A stretch of DNA of 64,000 bases from Streptomyces sp. NBC_01216 (GTDB lineage Bacteria; Actinomycetota; Actinomycetes; Streptomycetales; Streptomycetaceae). The DNA lies in NCBI RefSeq assembly GCF_035994945.1, contig NZ_CP108677.1, forward strand, positions 2,666,001 through 2,730,000, given 5' to 3'. Position 1 is the first letter of the stretch. Each line of letters begins with the position of its first letter. The notes below the pieces were generated by a model. That model ran no database searches, was not told the DNA's origin, and saw nothing but the letters and a program-made list of their open reading frames with translations. Position numbers and translations under genes: made by a program. Positions 51,353-60,246 of this stretch are shown here, piece after piece.

Positions 51353-52912
51353 TCAGATCCAGCCGAGTTCCCACAGGCGCCAGATACCGGTGCCGTCGGT
51401 GAGGTACTGCGATCCGGCGACGTCGTCCGTGGCCAGCACGTAGTCCTTCTTCTGCCAGAGCGGTACCAGCGGGACGTCGGTGGCGACCTCCGTCTGGATG
51501 GCCTCGAAGTCGCTGGAGGCGGCACTCCGGTCGCTGTACTGCTGCGTGGCGGAGATCAGCGAGTCGATCTTCTTGCTGGTGAACCCGTTGTGCATGGCGT
51601 TGCCGCTGCCGACGAGCGGCGCGGTGAAGCTGTCGGAGTCGGGGAAGTCGGGGAGCCAGCCGACGGGGTAGGCGTCGTAGTCGCCCTTCGCGTACGCCTT
51701 CTGGAAGTCCTTCCAATCCGCCGCCACGAGCTTCACCTTGAACAGCCCGGTCTTCTCCAGCTGCCGCTTCAGCTCGGCCGCCTCGGCGCCGTAGGTGGCG
51801 TCCTTGCGGTAGCCGAGGGTGAACGACACCGGCGTCTCGACGTCGGCGGCCACCAGCAGCCTGGTGGCCTTCGCCTTGGACGGCTCCGGGTAGACGTCGT
51901 AGAAGGACGTGCTGTGCCCGTTGAAGCCCTGCGGGATGAGGGAGTAGAGCGGCTCGACCGTGCCGCGGTAGGGGCCGGTGACGATCGCCGGGCGGTCGAT
52001 GACGGCGGCGACCGCCTGGCGGACCGCCTTGTCCGACATCGGGGAGCCGGGCTTCACGTTGAAGTACAGGTTGCGGATCTCGGCGGTCTGCGCCTCGGTG
52101 ACGCGCGCGTTGCCGTCGCCGCTCCCGCCCAGCGAGGCGAGGAACTCCGGCGGCATCTGCCGGTGCGTCACGTCGACCTGTCCGGTCTTCCACGCGGACG
52201 CCAGGTCCTCGGACTCCGTGAAGTACCGGACGACGACCGCGCCGCCCTTCTTGGAGACCGCGCCCCGGTAGTTCGGGTTCGGCTCCAGGCGCGCGCTCTC
52301 GCCGGGCTTGTAGTCCTTGAGGACGTACGGCCCCGAGCCCTCGACCGTGGTGCCCTCGCGGAGCTGCTTCGCCGGGTACTGGGTGTGGTCGACGATCGAT
52401 CCGGCGCCCGTGGCGAGCTTCAGCGGGAAGGTCGCGTCCCGGTCGCTGAGGTTGAAGGTGACCGTCTGGCCGTCGGAGACGATGCTCTTCAACGTCGGGA
52501 ACAGCGGGGCGGGTCCGACGTCCGCCTTGATGCTCATCATTCGCTCGAAGGAGAACTTGACGTCCTCGCCGGTGACCTTGCGGCCACTCGCGAAGGTCAG
52601 GTCGCCACGGAGCTTGCACTGGTACGTGGTGAGCTTGGCCCCCACGAACTTGCAACTCTCGGCCGCGTCCGGAACCGGGGTCGTGAAGCCCGGCTTGAAG
52701 GTCAGGAGCGACTGGTAGACGTTGCTGTACATCGCCCACGAACCGGCGTCGTACGCACCGGCCGGATCGAGAGAGGTCACCTCGTCGGTCGTGCCGACGG
52801 TGATCGGATCGGTCCGGACGTCGTCGGACGGCAGGAGTTGCCAACCTCCCACCCCGGCGGTCACGAGAACTCCACAAGTGATGAGGATCCGCAGACGGAC
52901 CTTCGACCGCAT
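51353..52912 (-). CDS. Oligopeptide-type ABC substrate-binding protein
   Basis: Family 5 solute-binding protein (DppA/OppA type) of 519 residues: ITVGTTDEVTSLDPAGAYD at the start of the mature part, then LRGDLTFASGRKVTGEDVKFSFERM and VVRYFTESEDLASAWKTGQVD (in parts). The N-terminus has one hydrophobic segment (ILITCGVLVTAGVGGWQLL) but no lipobox cysteine in place, so it may stay membrane-anchored. ATG at 52912 has AAGGAAG upstream. No permease or ATPase genes are nearby, so its transporter is elsewhere or the protein has another role. Confidence 0.88.
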   Translation of the reverse strand: MRSKVRLRILITCGVLVTAGVGGWQLLPSDDVRTDPITVGTTDEVTSLDPAGAYDAGSWAMYSNVYQSLLTFKPGFTTPVPDAAESCKFVGAKLTTYQCKLRGDLTFASGRKVTGEDVKFSFERMMSIKADVGPAPLFPTLKSIVSDGQTVTFNLSDRDATFPLKLATGAGSIVDHTQYPAKQLREGTTVEGSGPYVLKDYKPGESARLEPNPNYRGAVSKKGGAVVVRYFTESEDLASAWKTGQVDVTHRQMPPEFLASLGGSGDGNARVTEAQTAEIRNLYFNVKPGSPMSDKAVRQAVAAVIDRPAIVTGPYRGTVEPLYSLIPQGFNGHSTSFYDVYPEPSKAKATRLLVAADVETPVSFTLGYRKDATYGAEAAELKRQLEKTGLFKVKLVAADWKDFQKAYAKGDYDAYPVGWLPDFPDSDSFTAPLVGSGNAMHNGFTSKKIDSLISATQQYSDRSAASSDFEAIQTEVATDVPLVPLWQKKDYVLATDDVAGSQYLTDGTGIWRLWELGWI

Positions 52913-53105
52913 TGCCGTGCTTCCTTTTTTCGAGCCCACCCCTGCCGCGACGGCACCCTGGCCCTGTCGCGATGGCGTCAGCCAATCACACGCAATTCAC
53001 AAGTGGAAGAGTAAACCTTCACACCGCAGGTATATGTCCGGGATATGGGACTTCAGGTGACTGAGCAGCATGTATCGGCCTCCGCGCTTGGAGTGACACC
53101 TTCCG

Positions 53106-54686
53106 CTACGCCCGCTTCGACGCCAGCTGGACGAGGGTGATGTCGGAGGGCGCGCCGACCCGCACCGGGGGCCCCCAGGCGCCCGCGCCCCGGGACACGT
53201 AGAGCTGGGTGTCGCCGTACCGTTCGAGTCCGGCGACGGTCGGATTGGCGAGATCCGCGAGGTAGTTCCCGGGCCACAGCTGACCGCCGTGGGTGTGGCC
53301 GGACAGCTGGAGGTCGACGCCGTGCCGGACGGCGTCGTGGATGACCACCGGCTGGTGCGCGAGCAGCACGGCGGCCCTGGCCCGGTCGCGGTCGCCCAGC
53401 GCACGGCCGAAGTCGGGTCCCTGCCCCTCGCTCTCGCCGGCGACGTCGTCGACACCGGAGAGGTCGAAGCCGGCGGCGATCTCGACTCGTTCGTTGCGCA
53501 GCGGACGCAGGCCGAGTTCGCGGACGTGGTCGACCCAGGCGTCGGCGCCGGAGAAGTACTCGTGGTTGCCCGTCACGAAGAAGGAGCCGTGCCGTGCCGT
53601 GAGCCGGGAGAGCGGCTCGGCGGCCCGCCCCAGGTTCTCCACCGTGCCGTCGACGAGATCGCCGACGACGGCGACGAGATCGGGCTGGGCTGCGTTGATG
53701 GAGTCGACGATGCGCTCGGTGTGGGCGCGGCCGAGGATGGGCCCGAGGTGGATGTCGGACACGACGGCGATCCGGTAGCCGTGCGCGGCGCGGGGCAGCC
53801 GGGCGAGCGGGACGACGACCCGCTTGACGCGCGGCCCGCGGAACACACCGTAGGTCCCGTATCCGACGGTCCCGGCGGCGACCGCCGCCGCCGTCCCGCC
53901 GACGACCCGCGAGACGAAGAGCCGCCGGGAGACGGCACCCGGCCCCGCCGGGCCGGCCGCCGCGGAGGCTCCGGCGGCGGACCCGTCGTCCGCCCCCGCC
54001 ACCGTGGGGCCGCCGGACCGGCCCGCGTCGCCGGGGTTCTCCGGCGCGCCGTCAGGGGCGCTGTCCGGGGCGTCGCTTCCGGAGCCGGCCGCGCGGACGG
54101 TCTCCTCCGCCGTTCCGGCGTCCGTGGACCGGTCGGCGCCGAGGACGCGTGGGTCGGCCGACGGGGCGTCGGAAAGGCCGGTGAGCAGGGTGCCGCCCGC
54201 CTCGGCGGGGGCGGCGGCGCCGGAAGCCGCCCCCCGGGACGGCGCCGGGCGCGGCGTCCCGGCCGGGCCGGTGGGCCGTCCGCGCTCCGGGGCGGCGGGG
54301 CGCGCTCCGTCGGCGGAAGCCGGCGGGGAGTCCGCACCGGCCGGCCGCACCGCCCCGGCGGAGGCCGCCCGGCGGTCCAGCTGACGACGCAGCAGCGGCC
54401 GGACCGCCTCACCGGCGACGAGGGCCAGCGTGAGGTACAGGAGCAGGGCGAGCCAGAGGAAGCCCGGCCAGGCCACCGCCTGCTGAAGCCGGAAGGGCGC
54501 TCCGGCGCGTGCGGAGACCAGGGCGGCCACCGAGAGCAGCGGCAGCAGGAAGGCCGCCGCCGTGCCCAGGCGGCGCGCCAGGCTCCCCCGCACCGTCACG
54601 TCGCGCACCAGGCGCCGCCACACATACCAGTGGACCCCGCCCAGCAGGGCGAGGACCGCGATGAGGACCAGCAGGATGACCAGCAC
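53106..54686 (-). CDS. Membrane-bound metallophosphoesterase
   Basis: Protein of 526 residues. Three to four membrane segments at the N-terminus (VILLVLIAVLALLGGVHWYV, LGTAAAFLLPLLSVAALVSA, AWPGFLWLALLLYLTLALVA), then a long Ala/Gly/Pro/Asp linker (~120-240), then a YkuE/YaeI-like calcineurin domain: VVSDIHLGPILGRAH, VVGDLVDGTVENL, VTGNHEYFSG, HQPVV and SGHTHGGQLWPGN (metal ligands). GTG at 54686 has AAGGAG eight bases upstream. It probably acts on a membrane-linked phosphate ester. Confidence 0.88.
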   Translation of the reverse strand: MLVILLVLIAVLALLGGVHWYVWRRLVRDVTVRGSLARRLGTAAAFLLPLLSVAALVSARAGAPFRLQQAVAWPGFLWLALLLYLTLALVAGEAVRPLLRRQLDRRAASAGAVRPAGADSPPASADGARPAAPERGRPTGPAGTPRPAPSRGAASGAAAPAEAGGTLLTGLSDAPSADPRVLGADRSTDAGTAEETVRAAGSGSDAPDSAPDGAPENPGDAGRSGGPTVAGADDGSAAGASAAAGPAGPGAVSRRLFVSRVVGGTAAAVAAGTVGYGTYGVFRGPRVKRVVVPLARLPRAAHGYRIAVVSDIHLGPILGRAHTERIVDSINAAQPDLVAVVGDLVDGTVENLGRAAEPLSRLTARHGSFFVTGNHEYFSGADAWVDHVRELGLRPLRNERVEIAAGFDLSGVDDVAGESEGQGPDFGRALGDRDRARAAVLLAHQPVVIHDAVRHGVDLQLSGHTHGGQLWPGNYLADLANPTVAGLERYGDTQLYVSRGAGAWGPPVRVGAPSDITLVQLASKRA

Positions 54687-54970
54687 GCGCCGTGACTCCT
54701 TATCCGCGTGCGCCGCACCGTGCGCGCACGTCACACCAACCGATCTCGCCGGTCACGGTCCCCGGAAGGAGGGACGTGAGGGCGAGTGGCCGACGGACCC
54801 GTCGTCGGGCCGTCGGGAGGCCCGCGCCGTCGGGGGCCCGGCCGTCGCCGTCCCGCGGGCCGTCGGCGTGGCCCCGGAACGGCCGGCCCGCACCCCCCGG
54901 CGGCGGGCCGGGAGCCCGCCGGTAGGACACTTGGGGGGCACGCCCCTTCCGCAGCAGAGGACGCCGCTCG

Positions 54971-55216
54971 ATGAAGCTCAGCCGCCCCGTCTCCTGGTTC
55001 CTGCTCGCCTTCGGCGGGTGGTCCTGGATGATCTGGACGACCTTCGTGAAGAACCTGGCCCAGGACGCGAGCGGGCTCGCCTTCGAGGACGGCGCCCCCA
55101 CCGCGTACTTCTGGGTGCATCTCGCCTTGGCCGTCACGTCGTTCATCCTAGGCACGGCGATCGGCGTGATCGGCTTCCGGGGTCTGCGCGCCCACGCGGG
55201 GCAGCCCCGGCAGTGA
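54971..55216 (+). CDS. SCO4848-family membrane protein
   Basis: Protein of 81 residues with two membrane segments: VSWFLLAFGGWSWMIWTTFV and YFWVHLALAVTSFILGTAIG, followed by GFRGLRAH. It matches the small SCO4848-type membrane protein known by name only; function unknown. The stop codon is the first part of a perfect palindromic element. Confidence 0.85.
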   Translation: MKLSRPVSWFLLAFGGWSWMIWTTFVKNLAQDASGLAFEDGAPTAYFWVHLALAVTSFILGTAIGVIGFRGLRAHAGQPRQ

Positions 55217-55268
55217 GAGCCCGTCGGATGGCCTTCGACCGGTCGAAGGCCATCCGACGGGCTCTGAG
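55213..55268. repeat. Palindromic element, copy 4 (perfect)
   Basis: The arms 55216-55240 and 55241-55265 are exact reverse complements (25 bp, no loop), with GTGAG/CTGAG at the ends. The TGA stop of the preceding gene (55214-55216) belongs to the element. Confidence 0.9.
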
Positions 55269-55293
55269 CCGCGGGGCCCCGGGCCCCGCGGCT
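55267..55293 (+). terminator. Second hairpin directly after copy 4
   Basis: AGCCGCGGGGCCC / GGGCCCCGCGGCT, 13 bp around a single C. Confidence 0.6.
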
Positions 55294-55757
55294 GGGGCAC
55301 GCGCGGCCCCATCGCCCCGGACGGTAGGCACCCGGAGCCACGGTCCGCACCGGCCGGCCCCTGTCCGCCCGCTGGTGGAGTACGCGCCGCCCCGGTGGCC
55401 GGCGCCGGGGGACCACCGCTCGCGCCGGACGCGGGAGCGTCCCCGCGACGGGACTCCCCCGGAGCGCCGGACGGGGAACGCAACCCCGCGGCCGTCCGGG
55501 CGCTCTTCAGAGGGAAGGCGGAACACGGACGGCCCGAACCGTCGTCCGCTCCCACTCCTGGTTGCCCGATTCCCCAGGCCAGTCGGCCGTGAAAGGTTGT
55601 CCGGATGATCGAGCCCCGCACCCCGAAGGCGAGCCGGAAGCGGGAGGCCGGCCGGCCGGGCTGCCCGCCCCCGGCGGCCCCGCGTACGGGTGGACGGCCC
55701 GGGGTGAACCGCCCGGCGGGGTTCGGTTCCCTGATCGATACCTGTACGTTCTCGATC
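55294..55757. other. Intergenic region before the D-Ala-D-Ala carboxypeptidase gene
   Basis: No convincing gene in these 464 bases. The last part holds a TACGTT hexamer (55745-55750) seven bases before the GTG at 55758, a likely -10 element. A longer in-frame reading from ATG at 55605 exists but would place a polar tail before the signal peptide. Confidence 0.5.
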
Positions 55758-57026
55758 GTGTCTGCTTCGAGAAAGACCGCTTCGGCGGTCACCGCCGTCG
55801 CGCTGCTCCCGCTGCTCACCGCAGGCCCGGCACACGCGGACGACAAAGAGGACAAGCAACCCAAGCCGCCCGCCGCCATGTCCACGGTCGGCGGGGCGCT
55901 GCTGGGCAAGCCCGGCACCCAGGTCCGGCTCGCCCCCGGCGTCCCGGTGCTGCCCAAGGACCTGAGCGGCCGTTCCTGGGTCGTCGCGGACGCGGAGACC
56001 GGGGACATCCTGGCCGCGCACAACCCCCACTGGCGCCTGGCCCCGGCCTCGACCCTCAAGATGCTCTTCGCGGACACGGTCCTGCCGAAGTTCCCCCGGA
56101 CGGCGACCCACACCGTCACCCCCGAGGACCTCGCGGGCATCGGCGCCGGCTCCAGCCTGGTCGGCATCAAGGAGAAGCAGACCTACACCGTGCACGACCT
56201 CTGGCTCGGTGTCTTCCTCCGCTCGGGCAACGACGCCGTGCGCGTGCTGTCCGCCATGAACAACGGCATCGCGCAGACCGTGGCGGACATGAACGACCAC
56301 GCCCAGGAGCTCCAGGCACTGGACACCACCGTCGTCTCCCCGGACGGATACGACGCCCCCGGCCAGATGTCCTCCGCGTACGACCTCACCCTGATCGCCC
56401 GCAGCGGCATGCAGAAGGCGGACTTCCGGGAGTACTGCTCCACCTCCCGGGCGGCGTTCCCCGGCGAGGAGAAGCAGGGCAAGAAGCGCGAGACCTTCGA
56501 GATCCAGAACACCAACCGGCTGCTCACCGGTGACCTCGGCGTGGCGCCCTACCAGGGCATCGCCGGTGTCAAGAACGGGAACACCACGCACGCCGGCGCG
56601 ACCTTCACCGGCGTCGCCGAACGCGACGGCAAGGTGCTGCTGGTGACGGTGATGAACCCGTCCTCCAAGGAACAGCACGCGGTCTACAAGGAAGCCGCCC
56701 GGCTGCTCGACTGGGGGTTCGCGGCCTCCGGCAAGGTGACGCCGGTCGGCGAGCTGGTACCGCCGAAGTCCGCCCGGACCGGCACGGACACGGACTCCGA
56801 CCGGGGCTCGGACGGCACGGCGCCCGCCCCGGGCAAGAACGCGCCCGGTACGGACACCGCCCAGGCCGTCGCCGAGGGGAAGTCCGGCGGCGCCGGAATC
56901 GCCCTCGGCGTGGCCGGCGGGGTCCTGCTGCTGCTCGCCGGCGCGGCCTTCCTGGTCAATCGCCGCTGGCCACAGCCGGAGCCGGCGCGTCCCCCTCAGC
57001 CACAGGACGAGGACGTGACCCCGTAG
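55758..57026 (+). CDS. D-alanyl-D-alanine carboxypeptidase
   Basis: Penicillin-binding-type DD-carboxypeptidase of about 422 residues (family S11). Signal peptide SAVTAVALLPLLTAGPAHA; catalytic SxxK as STLK in LAPASTLKMLF, SxN as RSGND, and the KTG motif as KNGN in GVKNGNTTHAG, a variant. A Ser/Asp/Gly-rich stretch is followed by a C-terminal membrane anchor (IALGVAGGVLLLLAGAAFLV). It trims peptidoglycan stems. GTG at 55758 lies seven bases after TACGTT, suggesting a leaderless mRNA. It overlaps the convergent yihY-type gene by 71 bases. S. coelicolor SCO4847 is a similar enzyme (memory). Confidence 0.92.
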   Translation: MSASRKTASAVTAVALLPLLTAGPAHADDKEDKQPKPPAAMSTVGGALLGKPGTQVRLAPGVPVLPKDLSGRSWVVADAETGDILAAHNPHWRLAPASTLKMLFADTVLPKFPRTATHTVTPEDLAGIGAGSSLVGIKEKQTYTVHDLWLGVFLRSGNDAVRVLSAMNNGIAQTVADMNDHAQELQALDTTVVSPDGYDAPGQMSSAYDLTLIARSGMQKADFREYCSTSRAAFPGEEKQGKKRETFEIQNTNRLLTGDLGVAPYQGIAGVKNGNTTHAGATFTGVAERDGKVLLVTVMNPSSKEQHAVYKEAARLLDWGFAASGKVTPVGELVPPKSARTGTDTDSDRGSDGTAPAPGKNAPGTDTAQAVAEGKSGGAGIALGVAGGVLLLLAGAAFLVNRRWPQPEPARPPQPQDEDVTP

Positions 57027-57858
57027 CCGTCCAGGCGGCGCAGAACAACAGCAGCTTCGCGTTGAAGTTGATCCACAGGAGCAGGGCGACCGGAACGCCG
57101 AACGCGCCGTACATCGACTTCGCCGCGACGCCGCGCATGTAGCCGCCGAGCAGCAGTTTCAGCAGCTCGAAGCCGACCGCCCCGATCACCGCCGCCACCA
57201 CCAGGCGCCGGCGGGGCGGCCGGACGTCCGGCAGCAGTGTCAGCAGGTACAGCAGAATGAGGAAGTCCGCGACCGCGCCGACGGCGACGGCCGCGGACTG
57301 GAGCAGGAACCCGCCCGCCCCGCCGTGGGAGACGCCCAGCTGGTCGGCGCTCCAGTCGACGGCGGTGGAGCCGAGCCAGGAAGCGGCGAGGGAGCAGAGC
57401 CCGACGGCGCCGAGCCCGAGCAGCACGCCGGCGTCCTTGCCCTTGCGCAAAACCGGGTTGCCCGCCAGGTCGTCGAGCCCCCACACGGCGCGCAGGCACT
57501 CCCGCATCGACCCGATCCAGCCGATGCCGGTCAGCAGCAGCAGCGCGCCGGCCACCAGCCCGATGGTGGCCGCGTTGGCCACCAGGCCCCCGATATCGAG
57601 CTGGTCGGAGATACCCGGCACCTGCTCGGAGATGCCGTCCTGGATCCGGTCGAGCTGCTCGCCGCTGAGCAGGGCGGCGCCGATCGCCGCGGCGACGGTG
57701 ATCAGCGGGAACAGCGCGAGGAAGCTGATGAAGGTGATCGCGGCGGCGAGCCGGCTCCAGTGGGCCTCGTCGAGCGTCTCGTACGAGCGCCAGGCGTGCG
57801 TCCGCGTGAGCCGGGCGACCCAGGGGCCGATGACGGGGAGCTTGGTCAGCCAGTCCAT
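56956..57858 (-). CDS. YihY/BrkB-family membrane protein
   Basis: Membrane protein of 300 residues with about six segments: LAAAITFISFLALFPLITVAAAIGAALL (parts), IGLVAGALLLLTGIGWIGSMREC, LRAVWGL, and GGYMRGVAAKSMYGAFGVPVALLLWINFNAKLLLFCAA, the family's signature region (parts). Once called RNase BN; function unknown. ATG at 57858 starts just before LTKLPVIGPWVARL. Its end overlaps the D-Ala-D-Ala carboxypeptidase gene by 71 bases on the other strand. A palindromic element lies 31 bases upstream. Confidence 0.88.
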   Translation of the reverse strand: MDWLTKLPVIGPWVARLTRTHAWRSYETLDEAHWSRLAAAITFISFLALFPLITVAAAIGAALLSGEQLDRIQDGISEQVPGISDQLDIGGLVANAATIGLVAGALLLLTGIGWIGSMRECLRAVWGLDDLAGNPVLRKGKDAGVLLGLGAVGLCSLAASWLGSTAVDWSADQLGVSHGGAGGFLLQSAAVAVGAVADFLILLYLLTLLPDVRPPRRRLVVAAVIGAVGFELLKLLLGGYMRGVAAKSMYGAFGVPVALLLWINFNAKLLLFCAAWTATGSRPRPVAEGDAPAPAVASGD

Positions 57859-57888
57859 GTCGTACGTGTACCCCTTGAACCACTGGTC

Positions 57889-57946
57889 GAGAGCCTGTCG
57901 GACGGCCGCCGACCGCCCGGCCAGAGGCCACCCGACAGGCTCTGAG
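57889..57946. repeat. Palindromic element, copy 5
   Basis: AGAGCCTGTCGG (57890-57901) pairs with CCGACAGGCTCT (57932-57943), followed by GAG. Here the element is in the 5' region of the yihY-type gene, not on a stop codon. Confidence 0.8.
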
Positions 57947-58062
57947 CGGACGCCGGGCGTCCGGCCTCCCCAGAATCGCAGACGGGAGGCGAGGAGCCCG
58001 CCGATCCCCCGCCCTGACGGGGTGTCGTGACAGGGGCGAAGCCCGCCCGACGCGGCACCAGT

Positions 58063-58127
58063 AGGGCGTGTTGCGGAAGTAGCCGCGTCCGCCCGGAGGG
58101 CGGGGAGGGACTTCCGCAACACGCCCT
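58063..58127. terminator. Long hairpin of another repeat type
   Basis: An 18-bp perfect stem: AGGGCGTGTTGCGGAAGT (58063-58080) and its reverse complement (58110-58127), with an inner CCGCCC/GGGCGG stem. It ends the flavin oxidoreductase gene on the minus strand. Confidence 0.8.
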
Positions 58128-58138
58128 GACTCAGAACA

Positions 58139-58531
58139 CTAGAGGTTGCCGACGATCTTCCTCGGGCTGAGCCGCACCACGACGCGCGTGCTGTCCTTGT
58201 CCGCGTCCGGGTTGAACTGGCCGTAGTCCTTCCCGGTGTACTTCCGGGACAGCTCGTCGATCAGCTCCTGCCCTCCGTCGGTGGTCAACGTGACCTCGCC
58301 GCGCAGCTCGGCGTAGGTGTACGGGTTGTCAGCGGGGTTGACGAGTACGGTCACCCGGGGGTCCCGGGCCATGTTCAGGGCCTTCCGCCGGTCCTGGGTG
58401 GTGGAGAACAGCAGGTCGTCGCCGTCCCGCGTGACCCACACGACGGACTGCTGCGGACTGCCGTCGGGCTGGACGGTACTCACGACCGCGAACACCCGCG
58501 AGTCCAGCAGGCCCTTCACGCGCTCCGGCAT
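58139..58531 (-). CDS. PPOX-class (F420/FMN) oxidoreductase
   Basis: Protein of 130 residues with the split-barrel flavin/F420-binding fold: FAVVSTVQPDGSPQQSVVWV, LLFSTTQDRRKALNMARDPR, VTVLVNPADNPYTYAELRGE. Such proteins use F420 or FMN to reduce small organic compounds. ATG at 58531 is the start closest to family members; GTG at 58558 would add nine residues. Confidence 0.85.
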   Translation of the reverse strand: MPERVKGLLDSRVFAVVSTVQPDGSPQQSVVWVTRDGDDLLFSTTQDRRKALNMARDPRVTVLVNPADNPYTYAELRGEVTLTTDGGQELIDELSRKYTGKDYGQFNPDADKDSTRVVVRLSPRKIVGNL

Positions 58532-58835
58532 CTCGACCACGACCACTCCCGATGTCACCCAAAGATCCGACAGGAGCACCCAGGGTAACGGCGATCCGGG
58601 TGCGGCGTGCGCCGCCCACCCTCGCGCGGGCCACGGGAAGGGCGACCGCGCCCACGGATCAGGACTCCCGGACCTCCGGCCGTCGCGAGCCTCTCGCCGG
58701 TCCCGCCCGGACGACGGACGGTCCGCCCGCGACGGCAGGGGGCGCCCTTCTTCCGACAGTCCTCTCATCGCCCGTTTCGACGAGCCGCGGGGCAATCCCG
58801 CCATAAGCGACAAGAGGGGCGATACGGTCGCCTCC

Positions 58836-60224
58836 ATGGCCGCCGAGACCGACCTCGCCCCCCGCTACTCCGCCATCGAGGACGACGACGAACCCCTCAC
58901 CGGCTGGGGCCGCACCGCGCCGACCCTGGCCCGTGTGCACCGTCCCCGCACCCACGAGGAGGCCGCCCGCGCCGTCCTGGCCTGCGGGGCCCGTGGCGCG
59001 ATCGCGCGCGGCCTCGGCCGTGCCTACGGCGACGCCGCCCAGAACGCGGGCGGCTGCGTCCTGGACATGACCGGCCTGGACCGCGTCCGCGGCATCGACG
59101 CCACCACCGGCCTCGTCGTCTGCGACGCGGGCGTGAGCCTGCACCGCCTGATGGAAGTCCTGCTGCCGCTCGGCTGGTTCGTGCCGGTCACGCCCGGGAC
59201 CCGGTACGTCACCGTCGGCGGAGCGATCGGCGCGGACGCGCACGGCAGGAACCAGCACGTCTCCGGCTCCTTCTCCCGCCATGTGGCCGGGCTCGAACTC
59301 CTCACCGCCGACGGGCGGATCCGGACCGTCCTCCCCGGCACCGACCTGTTCGACGCCACCACCGGCGGCATGGGACTGACCGGAGTGATCCTCTCCGCCA
59401 CCCTGCGGCTGCTCCCCGTCGAGACCTCCCTCGTCCGCGTCGACACCGAACGCGCCCGCGACCTCGACGACCTGATGGAGCGGCTCACCGCCACCGACCA
59501 CCGGTACCGCTACTCCGTCGCCTGGATCGACCTGCTCGCCCGGGGAGCGGCCACCGGCCGGTCCGTCCTCACCCGCGGCGAGCACGCCCCCTACGACGCC
59601 CTGCCCCGCCGCGCCCGGCGGGCGCCCCTCGCCTTCCGTCCCGTACAGCTGCCCGCCGCACCGGCGCCGCTGCCCGGGGGACTGCTCGGACGCACCACCG
59701 CCCGCGCCTTCAACGAGTTCTGGTACCGGAGGGCCCCGCACCACCGCACCGGCCGGCTCCAGCGGATCTCCACCTTCTTCCACCCCCTGGACGGCGTTCC
59801 GCACTGGAACCGGATCTACGGGCGGGACGGCTTCGTCCCGTACCAGTTCGTCGTCGGTCACGGGCAGGAGGAGGCCCTGCGCCGCGTCGTGCGGCGGATC
59901 GCGCGGCGCGGCTGCCCCTCCTTCCTCGCCGTCCTGAAGCGCTTCGGCGAGGGCGACCCGGGCTGGCTGTCCTTCCCGATGGCCGGCTGGACCCTCGCCC
60001 TGGACATCCCGGCGGGCATCTCCGGTCTCGGCACCTTCCTCGACGAGCTGGACGAGGAGGTGGCGCGGGCGGGCGGCCGGGTCTACCTCGCGAAGGACTC
60101 CCGGCTGCGGCCGGACGTACTGCACGCGATGTACCCGCGGCTCGCCGACTTCCGGGCGCTGCGGGCCACCCTCGACCCGCGCGCCGTCTTCACCTCGGAC
60201 CTCGCGCGCCGCCTGGCGCTGTGA
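58836..60224 (+). CDS. dprE1: DprE1-like FAD-dependent oxidoreductase
   Basis: FAD-binding oxidase of 462 residues similar to decaprenylphosphoryl-ribose 2'-oxidase. The PCMH-type FAD domain shows ARGLGRAYGDAAQNAGG and VTPGTRYVTVGGAIGADAHG with RNQHVSGSFSRHV; the C-terminal part has PYQFVVGHGQEEALRRV, CPSFLAVLKRFGEGDPGWLS and YLAKDSRLRPDVLHAMYPR, as in DprE1. With the next gene it would epimerise a polyprenyl-phosphate ribose to arabinose. ATG at 58836 was taken from the conserved start. The residue before FLAVLKRFG is Ser, where mycobacterial DprE1 has the benzothiazinone-reactive Cys (memory). Confidence 0.85.
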   Translation: MAAETDLAPRYSAIEDDDEPLTGWGRTAPTLARVHRPRTHEEAARAVLACGARGAIARGLGRAYGDAAQNAGGCVLDMTGLDRVRGIDATTGLVVCDAGVSLHRLMEVLLPLGWFVPVTPGTRYVTVGGAIGADAHGRNQHVSGSFSRHVAGLELLTADGRIRTVLPGTDLFDATTGGMGLTGVILSATLRLLPVETSLVRVDTERARDLDDLMERLTATDHRYRYSVAWIDLLARGAATGRSVLTRGEHAPYDALPRRARRAPLAFRPVQLPAAPAPLPGGLLGRTTARAFNEFWYRRAPHHRTGRLQRISTFFHPLDGVPHWNRIYGRDGFVPYQFVVGHGQEEALRRVVRRIARRGCPSFLAVLKRFGEGDPGWLSFPMAGWTLALDIPAGISGLGTFLDELDEEVARAGGRVYLAKDSRLRPDVLHAMYPRLADFRALRATLDPRAVFTSDLARRLAL

Positions 60225-60246
60225 TCCCGTAGCAAGGAGACCTCCC

